Assembly: GCF_002933855.1 (NCBI RefSeq)
Contig: NZ_BFAQ01000011.1
Coordinates: 309,442 to 373,441 of the forward strand
Direction: 5' to 3'
DNA from: Vibrio penaeicida
Lineage (GTDB): Bacteria > Pseudomonadota > Gammaproteobacteria > Enterobacterales > Vibrionaceae
DNA length: 64,000 bases
Shown: one piece after another, positions 47,792 through 58,490 of the stretch
Layout: the number at the start of each line of letters is the position of its first letter
Position numbering within the stretch: position 1 is the stretch's first letter
Notes under the pieces: model-generated
What the model saw: only the letters and a program-made list of their open reading frames with translations
Databases searched by the model: none
Told to the model about the DNA's origin: nothing
Made by a program: the position numbers and the translations under genes

Positions 47792-47801
47792 CGCTTTTTG
47801 G
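47772..47801 (+). terminator. Terminator overlapping the end of rarA
   Basis: AAAAGCGCT (47772-47780) and AGCGCTTTT (47790-47798) form a perfect 9-bp stem with T-run. The stop codon TAG lies at the right edge of the loop, so the last codons of rarA double as the left arm. Confidence 0.85.
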
Positions 47802-47827
47802 ATATCTTTAGCGAGATAATTTTCTCA

Positions 47828-49190
<1,363 letters not shown>

Positions 49191-49243
49191 TTGGGACGCA
49201 GATCGGTTGACTAGCCGGTTAACAAAACCTAAATAGGAAATTG

Positions 49244-49272
49244 AAAAAGCTGACTTTGTGTCAGCTTTTTTG
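49244..49272 (+). terminator. Terminator after serS
   Basis: AAAAAGCTGAC/GTCAGCTTTTT, loop of five, six T. Confidence 0.92.
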
Positions 49273-49306
49273 TACTTGTTACTTAGAATCGTGGCTATTT
49301 TTCAAA

Positions 49307-50584
49307 TTATTGAAAGCAGCTATCTATATCGAGTGCGCTTGAAATGGCACCTATCAGCTTTTCTATATGCTTTGGTTCACTAATGTACGGAGGCATTAGG
49401 TAGATTCGATTCATAAAAGGGCGGATCCAAACACCTTGGTCAACGAAATGCTTCTGAATTGACTCCATGTCTACATTCTTGTGAGTTTCAACGACGCCTA
49501 TAGCGCCTAACCATCGAACATCTTTGACGCGTGTGTGATGCTTTAGAGTTGGTAGTTTTTCGGTAAACAGAGCTTCAATCGCCGAAACCTGTTGCGACCA
49601 GCTTCCGTCTTCTAGCAACCCTAAGCTTGCATTTGCAACCGCACAAGCGAGTGGGTTCGCCATAAAGGTAGGACCATGCATAAAGCAGCCCGCTTCACCA
49701 CCGCACACTGTATCAGCGACTCGCTTAGAGGTGAGCGTGGCTGATAAAGTCATGTACCCACCCGTTAGGGCTTTACCTACGCATAGAATGTCGGGGAGGA
49801 CATTAGCGTGCTCACAGGCAAACATCTTCCCAGTCCGGCCAAACCCCGTGGCGATTTCATCTAGAATCAACAGTACATCATATTGGTCGCAAAGATTACG
49901 CACCTTCGATAGGAACCGGGGGTGATAAATATTCATTCCCCCTGCGCCTTGTACTATCGGTTCAAGGATAACCGCTGCAATATCTTTGTGATGAATTTTT
50001 AATTGCAGTTCAAAGTCACTGACATCTGTGGCGTCCCAAGGTTCGAAAAAGCCTGTCTTTGGGTTGTCGGCGAACAAATGTTCTGGCAAGAACCCTTTAT
50101 ATAAGCTGTGCATGGAGTTATCTGGGTCGGTGACAGACATAGCGGCAAATGTGTCGCCGTGGTAACCATTTCTGAGGGTGAGGAACTTGGGGCGATTTTG
50201 ACCTTTAGCGTGCCAATATTGCAGTGCCATTTTTAAGCTAACTTCCACCGCAACGGATCCTGAGTCCGCTAAGAACACATGCTCCATGTTGTTAGGCGCT
50301 AGATTCAGTAATTTCTTACAAAGGTTAATCGCTGGCTCATGAGTGATGCCACCGAACATCACATGAGACATCTTGTCAATTTGAGCTGTTGCGGCTTCAT
50401 TCAATACTGGATGGTTGTACCCATGAATAGTCGACCACCAAGACGACATACCATCTATTAGCTTATTCCCACTCTCTAATTCGAGATGAACACCGTATGC
50501 ACCTACTATGGGATAGCAGGTCAGAGGTGTCAGTGTTGATGTGTAGGGATGCCAGATGTGCTCTTGGTCGAAGGCTAAGTCCAT
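49307..50584 (-). CDS. bioA: Adenosylmethionine-8-amino-7-oxononanoate aminotransferase BioA
   Basis: BioA makes 7,8-diaminopelargonate, using SAM as amino donor. The 425-residue class III aminotransferase has HPYTS near the N-terminus, GSVAVEVSLKMALQYWHAKG, LILDEIATGFGRTGKMFACEHA and the PLP lysine in VGKALTGGYM. It is divergent from bioB across a 136-base gap with a BirA-type operator. Confidence 0.95.
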   Translation of the reverse strand: MDLAFDQEHIWHPYTSTLTPLTCYPIVGAYGVHLELESGNKLIDGMSSWWSTIHGYNHPVLNEAATAQIDKMSHVMFGGITHEPAINLCKKLLNLAPNNMEHVFLADSGSVAVEVSLKMALQYWHAKGQNRPKFLTLRNGYHGDTFAAMSVTDPDNSMHSLYKGFLPEHLFADNPKTGFFEPWDATDVSDFELQLKIHHKDIAAVILEPIVQGAGGMNIYHPRFLSKVRNLCDQYDVLLILDEIATGFGRTGKMFACEHANVLPDILCVGKALTGGYMTLSATLTSKRVADTVCGGEAGCFMHGPTFMANPLACAVANASLGLLEDGSWSQQVSAIEALFTEKLPTLKHHTRVKDVRWLGAIGVVETHKNVDMESIQKHFVDQGVWIRPFMNRIYLMPPYISEPKHIEKLIGAISSALDIDSCFQ

Positions 50585-50622
50585 AGCAAATCCTCTCTTT
50601 CTGTTGTTTGTTTTTTAACCAA

Positions 50623-50677
50623 GTGTAAACCCTTGTAGGGTTTGAAATGTTGACAGTCTATCGGTTGTAAGTACACT
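50623..50677. promoter_or_regulatory. BirA-type operator and bioB promoter
   Basis: TGTAAACC (50624-50631), 16 bases, then TGTTGACA (50648-50655) resembles the biotin operator TGTAAACC-N15/16-GGTTTACA with two mismatches in the right arm. It overlaps TTGACA (50650-50655), 16 bases and TACACT (50672-50677), a plausible bioB promoter. Binding by the biotin ligase-repressor BirA would block both bioA and bioB. birA itself is not in the window. Confidence 0.65.
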
Positions 50678-50720
50678 AGCCAAGTAGCAATTAACAATAA
50701 TCAAAATTAAGGATACGCAC

Positions 50721-51773
50721 GTGGAAGTTCGTCATAACTGGACTCATGCCGAAGTCAGAGCCTTTATGGATAAGCCTTTTATGGACCTACTGTTTGACGC
50801 ACAGATTGTTCATAGACATTACCAACAGCACAATCATGTCCAAGTAAGTACATTACTTTCCATAAAAACGGGTGCGTGCCCAGAAGACTGTAAATATTGC
50901 CCTCAGAGTGCTCGATACACGACAGATGTTGAAAAAGAGCGTTTGATGGAAGTGGAGCGTGTATTGGATGCGGCTAAAAAAGCAAAAAATGCGGGTTCCA
51001 CTCGTTTCTGTATGGGAGCTGCATGGAAGAACCCGAAATCACGTGATATGCCGCATTTAACAGAAATGATTAAAGGCGTGAAAGGAATGGGGCTTGAAAC
51101 CTGCATGACGTTGGGTATGTTAACCCCTGATCAGGCTGACGAATTGGCAACCGCGGGGCTGGATTACTACAATCACAACCTTGATACCTCTCCAGAATTT
51201 TACGGCAGTATTATTACCACTCGTACGTACCAAGATCGCTTAGATACACTTTCTCATGTTCGTGATGCCGGCATGAAAATCTGCTCTGGCGGTATCATAG
51301 GTATGGGGGAAAGCGTCAACGATCGAGCTGGTCTGCTCGTCGAATTAGCGAACTTACCTGTTCACCCTGAAAGTGTTCCGATTAACATGCTGGTTAAAGT
51401 AAAAGGAACACCACTAGAAAGTGTGGATGATGTTGACCCGTTTGACTTCATTCGCCTAATTGCAATTGCACGCATTATGATGCCAATGTCCGCTGTTCGT
51501 TTATCTGCTGGTCGCGAGAATATGAATGAGCAAATGCAAACGCTTTGCTTTATGGCTGGTGCGAATTCCGTCTTTTACGGTTGTAAGCTTCTTACTACAC
51601 CTAACCCTTCTGAAGACAAAGACATGCTTTTGTTCAAAAAGTTGGGTATCAATAGCCAAGCCGTTAGTCAAAAACCGGATGAAATTGAAGAGAATGAATT
51701 ATTAGACAGGGTTGTTGAGCGTGTTGCTGCTCGACCTGCTAAAGACGATTTATTCTATGATGCAAGCGTTTAG
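50721..51773 (+). CDS. bioB: Biotin synthase
   Basis: BioB is the radical SAM enzyme that inserts sulfur into dethiobiotin. The 350-residue protein has the cluster motif CPEDCKYC (about 53-60) and the later cysteines (CMGA and LETCMTLG) for the auxiliary 2Fe-2S cluster. Length is normal. It begins bioBFCD with overlap to bioF. Confidence 0.96.
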   Translation: MEVRHNWTHAEVRAFMDKPFMDLLFDAQIVHRHYQQHNHVQVSTLLSIKTGACPEDCKYCPQSARYTTDVEKERLMEVERVLDAAKKAKNAGSTRFCMGAAWKNPKSRDMPHLTEMIKGVKGMGLETCMTLGMLTPDQADELATAGLDYYNHNLDTSPEFYGSIITTRTYQDRLDTLSHVRDAGMKICSGGIIGMGESVNDRAGLLVELANLPVHPESVPINMLVKVKGTPLESVDDVDPFDFIRLIAIARIMMPMSAVRLSAGRENMNEQMQTLCFMAGANSVFYGCKLLTTPNPSEDKDMLLFKKLGINSQAVSQKPDEIEENELLDRVVERVAARPAKDDLFYDASV

Positions 51774-52914
51774 ACAAAGAATACAGCACCAGCTAAAACA
51801 TAGAGAGGAGAACGGCTTAACTCGTCGCCTCTCGACTTTATCTGGTGGTAACAGTGTTCGGTTTAAGCTTGGCGATCAAGCTTACGTTAATTTTTCCAGC
51901 AATGATTACCTAGGGCTAGCCACAGACAAATCGCTGATTAAAGCGTGGCAAGAAGGCTTGGGTCAATATGGTGCGGGTAGCGCGGCATCTCCTCTTGTAA
52001 CGGGATATTCGCATGCACATCGTTGTTTAGAGGAATCATTGTGCCGTTGGTTAAGTTTTGATAGAGCCATCTTGTTTAGCTCTGGGTTCAGTGCTAATCA
52101 AGCTGTTTTGTATTCTTTGCTTGAGAAAGGTGATTGGCTGTTTCAAGACAAGCTGAATCATGCGTCATTAATAGAGGCGGGGATGCACAGTCCTGCGATG
52201 ATGAAGCGCTTCAAACACAATGATGCCGACGATCTCAAACGCTTATTAGCCAACAAAGAGAATGCATTGATAGTGACGGAAGGTGTATTCAGTATGGATG
52301 GTGACAAGTCCCCACTTACCCACCTTAGCCAAATTGCCACTGCCTCTAACAATGTATTTATGGTGGATGATGCCCACGGTATCGGAGTACTGGGTGCTGA
52401 AGGGCAAGGTAGCTGCTATGCCGCTGGGGTTCATCCCGACATTTTGGTGGTGACTTTTGGAAAAGGAGCGGGGCTATCTGGTGCGGCTGTATTGTGTGAT
52501 AACGAGATAGGCGACTACTTGACCCAGTTTGCACGACATCATGTTTACTCAACAGCAATGCCGCCTTCTCAAGCGCACGCCCTAACTCATTCTATAGATA
52601 TGATGCGAGAGCAAGGGTGGCGCAGGGATAAATTAACCGAGTTGTCCGGAATTTATGATGGAATACTTTCCGAAGTCCCTGGATTCGTTCGCACTGAAAC
52701 ACCTATAAAACCTTTTATTTGTGGTGATTCTAATGCGGCTCTTGAGTGTGCAGATTCGCTCAGAGAGCAAGGTTATTGGTTAACTGCAATTCGTCCACCC
52801 ACTGTACCCAATGGTCAAGCAAGACTTCGTATTACGTTAACGGTGAATCACGGCAAAAAAGATGTGGTAGAAATGGCAAGCAAAGTTAAACAAGTAGTAG
52901 TGAGTCGTACATGA
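51757..52914 (+). CDS. bioF: 8-amino-7-oxononanoate synthase BioF
   Basis: BioF condenses pimeloyl-ACP (or CoA) with alanine. The 385-residue PLP enzyme shows [27 protein letters not shown], the aspartate motif [11 protein letters not shown] and the PLP-lysine region [11 protein letters not shown]. Starts at 51757 or 51760 (adjacent ATGs) both overlap bioB. A frame open to 51712 lies in bioB. Confidence 0.94.
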   Translation: MMQAFRQRIQHQLKHREENGLTRRLSTLSGGNSVRFKLGDQAYVNFSSNDYLGLATDKSLIKAWQEGLGQYGAGSAASPLVTGYSHAHRCLEESLCRWLSFDRAILFSSGFSANQAVLYSLLEKGDWLFQDKLNHASLIEAGMHSPAMMKRFKHNDADDLKRLLANKENALIVTEGVFSMDGDKSPLTHLSQIATASNNVFMVDDAHGIGVLGAEGQGSCYAAGVHPDILVVTFGKGAGLSGAAVLCDNEIGDYLTQFARHHVYSTAMPPSQAHALTHSIDMMREQGWRRDKLTELSGIYDGILSEVPGFVRTETPIKPFICGDSNAALECADSLREQGYWLTAIRPPTVPNGQARLRITLTVNHGKKDVVEMASKVKQVVVSRT

Positions 52915-53717
52915 TAGAGCACGCAATAATCATCTCTCATTCTCAAGCCGACAAAAAGGCGATATCTGAATCGTTTAGTCGTGCTGCCAGTACATACGAT
53001 CAACATGCTGAGTTTCAGCGTCAGGTTGGTCAACATCTTCTAGAAAGAATGCCTTCTGATCTCACCGGAACTAAGGTTCTCGATTTAGGGTGCGGGACCG
53101 GGTATTTTGCCAAACTTCTCGCATTGCGAGGGGCCAAAGTTATTGCTGCAGATCTGTCTGACGCTATGCTACGAGCGACCGCATCACGTTGTGAACAACT
53201 GGATGTAAGATGTGAACTTGTGGATGCAGATGCTCTGCCGTTTTCAGATGCCAGCTTTGATTTCGTATTTTCAAGTTTAGCGCTTCAATGGTGTGATGAC
53301 TTGTCTTTGCCACTTCGAGAAACCCGTCGTGTTTTAAAAAATGGCGGTCGGGCGCATTTTTCTACCTTACTAGATGGCTCTTTGCTTGAGTTGAAAAACG
53401 CTTGGTCTAAAGTTGATGCATATCAACATGTCAATGAATTCCTAACGAGTAAACAAGTAAAACTTGCGTTAGCGCAAGCGGGGTGTAGTACTCATCAAAT
53501 AGACTCATTTCCTATCACTTTGAGGTACCGCTCCGCTCTGGAGCTGATGAAAGACCTAAAGGGGATAGGCGCGAGCCATGTAGACGGTCGTGACGTAGGG
53601 TTAGTCACCAAGTCCAAGCTTATTCATGTGGATAAAGCTTACCGACAATTACATGCCCCTCAAGGTTTAATACCTGCAACTTATCAAGTTTGTTTAGGAG
53701 AGATTTCAGCATGCTGA
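52911..53717 (+). CDS. bioC: Malonyl-ACP O-methyltransferase BioC
   Basis: BioC methylates malonyl-ACP so that fatty acid synthase can build pimeloyl-ACP. This 268-residue SAM methyltransferase has motif [17 protein letters not shown] at about residue 62 and [16 protein letters not shown]. Start ATG overlaps bioF (ATGA). Interplay with the fab cluster (4.4-8.9 kb) is functional. No bioH is visible nearby. Confidence 0.92.
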   Translation: MIEHAIIISHSQADKKAISESFSRAASTYDQHAEFQRQVGQHLLERMPSDLTGTKVLDLGCGTGYFAKLLALRGAKVIAADLSDAMLRATASRCEQLDVRCELVDADALPFSDASFDFVFSSLALQWCDDLSLPLRETRRVLKNGGRAHFSTLLDGSLLELKNAWSKVDAYQHVNEFLTSKQVKLALAQAGCSTHQIDSFPITLRYRSALELMKDLKGIGASHVDGRDVGLVTKSKLIHVDKAYRQLHAPQGLIPATYQVCLGEISAC

Positions 53718-54391
53718 ATGCATTTTTTATCGCCGGTACGGACACCGAAGTGGGGAAGACTGTTGCTTCTAAAGCAATTCTTCAAGCTTTAAATGAGAAA
53801 GGACTATCAACTATTGGGTACAAGCCTATCGCTTCTGGTTGTGAAATAACCGAGCATGGGAAAAGAAACTCAGATGCATTGCACCTACAAGAAGCGTGCA
53901 GCGTAAGCGTTGATTATGATGACGTGAACCCTTTCGCAATGTATATACCAGCGTCGCCACATATTGCGGCTAAGCACGATAATATGAAGATTGACTATCG
54001 TGTTCTGAGCCAGAAACTGAATCAGCATAAAGAAAATGCAGAGGTTGTTTTGGTAGAAGGTGCGGGCGGATGGCGCGTACCAGTATCGGACTCTGATTGT
54101 TTGTCCACTTGGGTACAGCAAGAAAAGTTACCCGTTGTTTTGGTTGTTGGTATTAAGCTCGGTTGTTTGAGCCATGCCATGCTTACTGCTGAAGTAATAA
54201 AACATGATGGTTTAGAGTTGGTAGGGTGGGTTGCCAATCGTATTAATCCAGGAACTGAGCATTATGCTGAAATCATCAAGATGCTTGAAGATAAGCTACC
54301 AGCACCGAAGCTCGGAGAAATTCCTTATGTTCCCGGACCTAAGCGAAGAAATATAGGCAAATACATTGACGTATCGCCATTAATTGAATGA
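53711..54391 (+). CDS. bioD: Dethiobiotin synthetase BioD
   Basis: BioD closes the ureido ring with CO2 and ATP. The 226-residue protein has the P-loop [21 protein letters not shown] and [11 protein letters not shown]. Start 53711 after GGAGAG overlaps bioC by 7 bases. The frame extends 21 bases further. A terminator at 54394-54424 ends the operon. Confidence 0.95.
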   Translation: MLNAFFIAGTDTEVGKTVASKAILQALNEKGLSTIGYKPIASGCEITEHGKRNSDALHLQEACSVSVDYDDVNPFAMYIPASPHIAAKHDNMKIDYRVLSQKLNQHKENAEVVLVEGAGGWRVPVSDSDCLSTWVQQEKLPVVLVVGIKLGCLSHAMLTAEVIKHDGLELVGWVANRINPGTEHYAEIIKMLEDKLPAPKLGEIPYVPGPKRRNIGKYIDVSPLIE

Positions 54392-54393
54392 AA

Positions 54394-54424
54394 AAACGGC
54401 TGCGAATTTCGCAGCCGTTTCTTT
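54394..54424 (+). terminator. Terminator after bioD
   Basis: AAACGGCTGCGAA/TTCGCAGCCGTTT with T-rich end (TCTTT). Confidence 0.88.
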
Positions 54425-54436
54425 AATAATACATTA

Positions 54437-54604
54437 CTACTTTTCAGCAGATAGACCCATCAATGCTTGCTGAGTATCAGTGATCTGCCGTTGAAGCTGA
54501 GTATCAGATTTCAAACCTAATTGCTCTCTTGCTTCATCTTCAGTCAAGCCTAAGTGGCAGCAAAGCATATCAATAGCCATCTGAAAATTTCCGTTGTCAT
54601 TCAT
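54437..54604 (-). CDS. 55-residue hypothetical protein
   Basis: A short minus-strand gene begins at ATG 54604 after GGAGAATGG and ends at TAG 54437-54439. The product starts MNDNGNFQMAIDMLCCHLGL and ends QQALMGLSAEK. It is acidic and helical with a Cys-Cys pair (residues 15-16), possibly a small HTH-like or adaptor protein. I recognise no family. It sits between bioD and htpX with its own ribosome-binding site. Good reading frame and SD support it. Confidence 0.6.
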   Translation of the reverse strand: MNDNGNFQMAIDMLCCHLGLTEDEAREQLGLKSDTQLQRQITDTQQALMGLSAEK

Positions 54605-54964
54605 GTTTCCATTCTCCGTGGATATTATGTATTTGGGGACCGCTTTTCCGACCCCAACACTTTAGAACTTGTGACACCTGACAGCAATAAGACTATGGTC
54701 TAATACTTTTTAAGTGATCTGATCAGTGTGCTTTAACACCTTGATGTTTCAAAAGATGGTCATCTATTCACATATACCCCCTTTTAGACATCAAATGTTG
54801 CAATTTTGCTCTTAACCTTGTTTTTAAAATTTAAGACTATATGTATATGTTACATTCTGAGGTGTAATGGTTAGTTGAGTTAGCTCTCAATCATTAACCA
54901 TAATGTCTTAGAGTATGACTAACCAAAGAGTTAGAAAAATTATGCTTCCTATTGGAGAAAATAA
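54605..54964. promoter_or_regulatory. htpX upstream region with nested inverted repeat
   Basis: A 360-base gap without a gene. ATGGTTA (54867-54873) and TAACCAT (54895-54901) enclose TTGAG/CTCAA, making a nested palindrome 64 bases before htpX. TGATCTGATCA lies near 54716. In enterics htpX is under Cpx and heat-shock control. No convincing CpxR or sigma-32 site was identified here. Confidence 0.4.
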
Positions 54965-55831
54965 ATGAAGCGAGTGATGTTGTTCTTGGCAACCAATTTA
55001 GCCGTAATATTGGTGCTAAGTATTGTATTGAACATTGTTTATGCTGTTACTGGAGTCGCACCTGGTAGCCTGTCTGGTCTGCTTGTAATGGCAGCCATAT
55101 TTGGTTTTGGTGGTTCCTTTATTTCGCTGTTGATGTCTAAAAAAATTGCCCTACGTTCAGTAGGCGGTCAGGTCATTGAGAGCCCACGTAACGAAACTGA
55201 GCATTGGTTGTTGGAAACGGTTCAACGTCAATCACAACAAGCGGGTATTGGTATGCCGCAAGTTGCGATTTATGATTCCGCAGATATCAATGCATTTGCG
55301 ACAGGTGCAAAGCGAAATGATTCGCTCGTCGCTGTTTCAACTGGGCTCCTTCATAGCATGACGCGTGATGAAGCTGAAGCGGTGTTAGCGCACGAAGTAA
55401 GCCATATTGCGAATGGTGACATGGTAACCATGACGCTAATGCAAGGTGTAGTAAACACGTTTGTTATCTTCTTATCCCGTTTTATTGCCAATATTGTGGC
55501 TTCGAATAATGATGAGGAAGGAGAGGGTGGGTCGAACACCATTACGTATTTTGTCGTGTCTATGGTGTTGGACTTGGTGTTTGGCTTTTTGGCAAGCTTT
55601 ATCACAATGTGGTATAGCCGCCGTCGAGAGTTTTATGCGGATGCGGGGGCAGCGCAACTTGTCGGCAAACATAAAATGATAGCTGCATTGGAGCGGCTAA
55701 AAGTTAGCAATGAATCAAAATTAGAAGGTTCAATGATGGCTTTTGGTATCAACGGCAAGAGCTCCATCTCTCAATTGATGATGAGCCATCCACCGCTAGA
55801 TAAGCGTATTGATGCATTACGCCAAAGCTAG
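54965..55831 (+). CDS. htpX: Membrane-bound zinc metalloprotease HtpX
   Basis: HtpX degrades misfolded inner-membrane proteins. The 288-residue M48 protease has two N-terminal membrane helices, the zinc motif HEVSH (about 139-143) and two further helices ([22 protein letters not shown], then [16 protein letters not shown]), then [17 protein letters not shown] with the third ligand. It is a single gene with a terminator after it (55868-55896). Confidence 0.95.
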   Translation: MKRVMLFLATNLAVILVLSIVLNIVYAVTGVAPGSLSGLLVMAAIFGFGGSFISLLMSKKIALRSVGGQVIESPRNETEHWLLETVQRQSQQAGIGMPQVAIYDSADINAFATGAKRNDSLVAVSTGLLHSMTRDEAEAVLAHEVSHIANGDMVTMTLMQGVVNTFVIFLSRFIANIVASNNDEEGEGGSNTITYFVVSMVLDLVFGFLASFITMWYSRRREFYADAGAAQLVGKHKMIAALERLKVSNESKLEGSMMAFGINGKSSISQLMMSHPPLDKRIDALRQS

Positions 55832-55867
55832 AGGCTAAAGGTTCTAGAACCTATTGAATATATAACG

Positions 55868-55896
55868 AAAGGTCCAGTTTCTACTGGGCCTTTTTT
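55868..55896 (+). terminator. Terminator after htpX
   Basis: AAAGGTCCAG/CTGGGCCTTT stem (one G-U pair), six T. Confidence 0.88.
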
Positions 55897-55901
55897 GTTT
55901 G

Positions 55902-55931
55902 TGATCCATTTTCATTTTCTCATCGTAAACA
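55902..55931 (+). promoter_or_regulatory. Candidate ChrR-type sigma-E promoter of the photo-stress operon
   Basis: TGATCC (55902-55907), 18 bases, TAAACA (55926-55931). The group of ECF sigma factors controlled by ChrR recognises TGATCC-N18-TAAGA-like promoters (Rhodobacter sphaeroides type). The -35 match and spacing are exact from memory; the -10 differs at one or two positions. It is 115 bases upstream of the operon's first ATG. Confidence 0.5.
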
Positions 55932-55949
55932 AATCTGACTGTAAAAAGT

Positions 55950-56016
55950 TATACAAAAATATATTTGTACAACTTTTATAGCTATATTAAATATGTACAA
56001 AAAATTATTTTGTACA
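55950..56016. promoter_or_regulatory. Two MerR/LitR-type operator-like inverted repeats
   Basis: Site 1 is TATACA-N10-TGTACA (55950-55971), with core TACAAA/TTTGTA. Site 2 is TGTACA-N11-TGTACA (55994-56016), with perfect arms GTACAAAA/TTTTGTAC. Centres are 45 bases apart. A promoter-like TTGTAC (55965-55970) falls inside site 1 with an AT-rich stretch before site 2. Such TGTACA-type palindromes are the kind reported for light-responsive LitR-like MerR repressors; the spacing differs somewhat from what I recall. Confidence 0.55.
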
Positions 56017-56045
56017 ATGCAATGGGTGTCATTAGTGAGGTAGAG

Positions 56046-56465
56046 ATGGATATTGGTCAAGTGGCGGATTTTTACCGTTCATTAAGTAAACATAATTTGG
56101 AATCGGTAAGAGACCTCTACCACCCAAATGTCGTGTTCGAAGACCCTGCGCATCGCTTAGAGGGTAATGAGGCTCTTTATGATTATTTCGAAAACCTCTT
56201 TGCAAATGTTGATCAATGCGAATTTCAGATCCACAACCATCACCAAGCGGGCAGTACTGGCTTTATCGTTTGGACGATGATGCTGAGACACCCAAAGCTT
56301 AATCGTTCAAACCCAGTTGAGGTTGATGGGGTTAGTCAGATTTCTTTTGAAGACAATAAGGTTGTTTATCATCGAGACTATTTCGACCTAGGTTCAATGC
56401 TCTATGAACAGATTCCCGTGCTAGGTGCTGTTGTTAGGAAAATAAAAGCGGGGCTGGGGCAATGA
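56046..56465 (+). CDS. NTF2/SnoaL-like protein, first gene of the photo-stress operon
   Basis: A 139-residue NTF2-fold protein (SnoaL-like; the HxxxVVFEDPAHRLEG region near residue 24 is typical). Such domains are often small isomerases, hydrolases or binding proteins. No signal peptide is seen. ATG 56046 has GAGGTAGAG upstream; the frame is open to 55965 but that would run through the operator region. Its stop overlaps the SDR start by four bases. Role unknown; it heads an eight-gene operon. Confidence 0.8.
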   Translation: MDIGQVADFYRSLSKHNLESVRDLYHPNVVFEDPAHRLEGNEALYDYFENLFANVDQCEFQIHNHHQAGSTGFIVWTMMLRHPKLNRSNPVEVDGVSQISFEDNKVVYHRDYFDLGSMLYEQIPVLGAVVRKIKAGLGQ

Positions 56466-57196
56466 GTCAGCAGGTAGTGTTGATCACGGGAGCAACATCT
56501 GGAATAGGGCTTCAGCTTGCCAAGGATTATGCATCCAGTGGTTTTAAAGTTTGGGCTTGTGGTCGAAATCATGAAAGCCTTACTAATTTGGAAGCTTTTT
56601 CTAACAACATCCAAACGTTGCAATTCGATGTTACTGACCTGGAACAGGCAAAAGCTGCGTTGTCAGGTCTTATTCCCAAACCCTCTATCTGGATAATGAA
56701 TGCTGGCAGCTGTGAGTACATTGATGATGGCGAAATAGACGCAAAGCTGTTCCAGCGAGTATTAAACGTCAATGTAATGGGTGTTGTGAATTGCATTGAA
56801 GCGTCTCAATCTCAAATTATTCAAGACGACCATTTGGTTATCGTGGGCTCCATCGCGAGCGAGGTGGCACTGCCGAGAGCAGAAGCTTATGGGGCATCGA
56901 AAGCAGCAATTAATTATTTGGCGAGAAGTCTCGCGTTACCAATGAAACAAAATGGCGTTGACGTTTCGATGGTGTTTCCAGGCTTTGTAGAAACGCCTTT
57001 AACGGACAAAAACGATTTTCCAATGCCGATGAAAGTCAGCGTTGAAAATGCGTCAAAGCGTATTCGTGCAGGTATTCACTTGCGTAAAGAAAATATTTAT
57101 TTTCCACGTCGATTCACGATGTTTTTGAGGTTAATAGGAGCTTTGCCGTATTCATGGCAGCGCTTGTTCATCTCCAAATGGGTTACTACGGCTTAG
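56462..57196 (+). CDS. Short-chain dehydrogenase of the photo-stress operon
   Basis: A 244-residue SDR protein with cofactor loop GATSGIGLQLA, NAGSCEY and the catalytic YGASK (about residue 140). The C-terminal 40 residues are basic/aromatic and may contact membranes (RFTMFLRLIGALPYSWQRL). It overlaps the NTF2-like gene and precedes the FAD protein by 16 bases. Substrate unknown; the neighbouring lipid enzymes suggest a lipid carbonyl or alcohol. Confidence 0.82.
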   Translation: MSQQVVLITGATSGIGLQLAKDYASSGFKVWACGRNHESLTNLEAFSNNIQTLQFDVTDLEQAKAALSGLIPKPSIWIMNAGSCEYIDDGEIDAKLFQRVLNVNVMGVVNCIEASQSQIIQDDHLVIVGSIASEVALPRAEAYGASKAAINYLARSLALPMKQNGVDVSMVFPGFVETPLTDKNDFPMPMKVSVENASKRIRAGIHLRKENIYFPRRFTMFLRLIGALPYSWQRLFISKWVTTA

Positions 57197-57212
57197 GGTT
57201 GAAGGACAAATC

Positions 57213-58490
57213 ATGAAAATAGCAATAATAGGATCAGGTATTTCGGGATTAACATGCGGTTATTACCTTCACCAAGAGCATGACATTACTGTTTTTGAAG
57301 CAAATGATTACATAGGTGGGCACACTGCCACTGTAGACGTAAGTATAGAAAACGAGTCCTACTCAGTTGATACGGGTTTTATCGTTTATAACGACAGGAC
57401 TTACCCAAACTTCATTGAAATGATGAACGAAATTGGGGTCACTGGCACACCGACTCAAATGAGTTTTAGCGTGAGTAACCTGAGTAATGGTTTAGAGTAC
57501 AACGGTCATACTTTATCGACGTTGTTTGCCCAAAAACGAAACCTTCTGAACCCGAGGTTTTATTGGTTTATCTATGAAATATTGCGTTTTAATAAACTCG
57601 CTAAAGAAGCGGCGATTCAACCTCATCATGGAGAACAAACACTAGGCGACTTCCTTTGTCAGCATCGATTTAGTGATTATTTCTCCGACAATTATATTCT
57701 TCCTATGGGTGCTGCAATTTGGTCATCCACTTTGGCGGATATGCGTGGTTTCCCTTTACCATTCTTCCTTAACTTCTTTTTGAATCATGGATTACTCGAT
57801 ATTGTAGATCGCCCTCAGTGGTTTGTGATTGATGGTGGGTCTAGCGCGTATATCGATCCTTTGACTAAAGGATTCAAAGAAAAGATACGTTTGAATTGCG
57901 CAGTAAATTCTGTTGAACGAAATCATAACGGTGCTCTTATTCAATCTTCTTTTGGAACTGAGCATTTTGATGCCGTTATTTTTGCTTGTCATAGTGACCA
58001 AGCGTTAAGAATGCTTCAAGATCCGAGTAATAAGGAAAATGACCTGCTTTCTAAAATGGAATATCAGGCCAATGAGGTAACGCTGCATACCGATACAAAG
58101 CTGCTACCGAAAAGCAAAGCAGCATGGGCTTCATGGAATTATTTGCTTTCAGGCCAAAATGGTGATCAAGAAGCGCTTCCTTCGCTAACCTACAATATGA
58201 ATATCTTGCAACATATAGAGAGCGAAAAGACATTCTGCGTTTCGTTAAATTCGAACGATAAGATAGACCCAGAAAAAATTCTCAGAACATTTACTTATCA
58301 TCACCCTGTTTTTACTCAAGATTCCCATATTGCTCAAAAGCAAAAATCCAGTATTGATGGATTCAATTCTACTTGGTACTGCGGAGCGTATTGGTACAAC
58401 GGGTTCCATGAAGATGGTGTTCGAAGTGCGTTGGATGTCGTTGAAGGTATTCGTTTACTAAGCAGTGCTTCAGAGAAGGAGGTTGCATGA
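57213..58490 (+). CDS. FAD-dependent amine-oxidase-like protein (UfaD-like candidate)
   Basis: A 425-residue flavoprotein with the dinucleotide motif IIGSGISGLTCGY at residues 4-16, FEANDYIGGHTATVD and VDTGFIVYN. It resembles the amine oxidase/phytoene-desaturase-like group (COG2907). In furan-fatty-acid producers a related enzyme (UfaD) dehydrogenates a methylated fatty acid before ring formation. Linkage to a Cfa-like methyltransferase three genes away supports a lipid-desaturating role, by inference. The stop overlaps the DUF1365 start. Confidence 0.78.
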   Translation: MKIAIIGSGISGLTCGYYLHQEHDITVFEANDYIGGHTATVDVSIENESYSVDTGFIVYNDRTYPNFIEMMNEIGVTGTPTQMSFSVSNLSNGLEYNGHTLSTLFAQKRNLLNPRFYWFIYEILRFNKLAKEAAIQPHHGEQTLGDFLCQHRFSDYFSDNYILPMGAAIWSSTLADMRGFPLPFFLNFFLNHGLLDIVDRPQWFVIDGGSSAYIDPLTKGFKEKIRLNCAVNSVERNHNGALIQSSFGTEHFDAVIFACHSDQALRMLQDPSNKENDLLSKMEYQANEVTLHTDTKLLPKSKAAWASWNYLLSGQNGDQEALPSLTYNMNILQHIESEKTFCVSLNSNDKIDPEKILRTFTYHHPVFTQDSHIAQKQKSSIDGFNSTWYCGAYWYNGFHEDGVRSALDVVEGIRLLSSASEKEVA

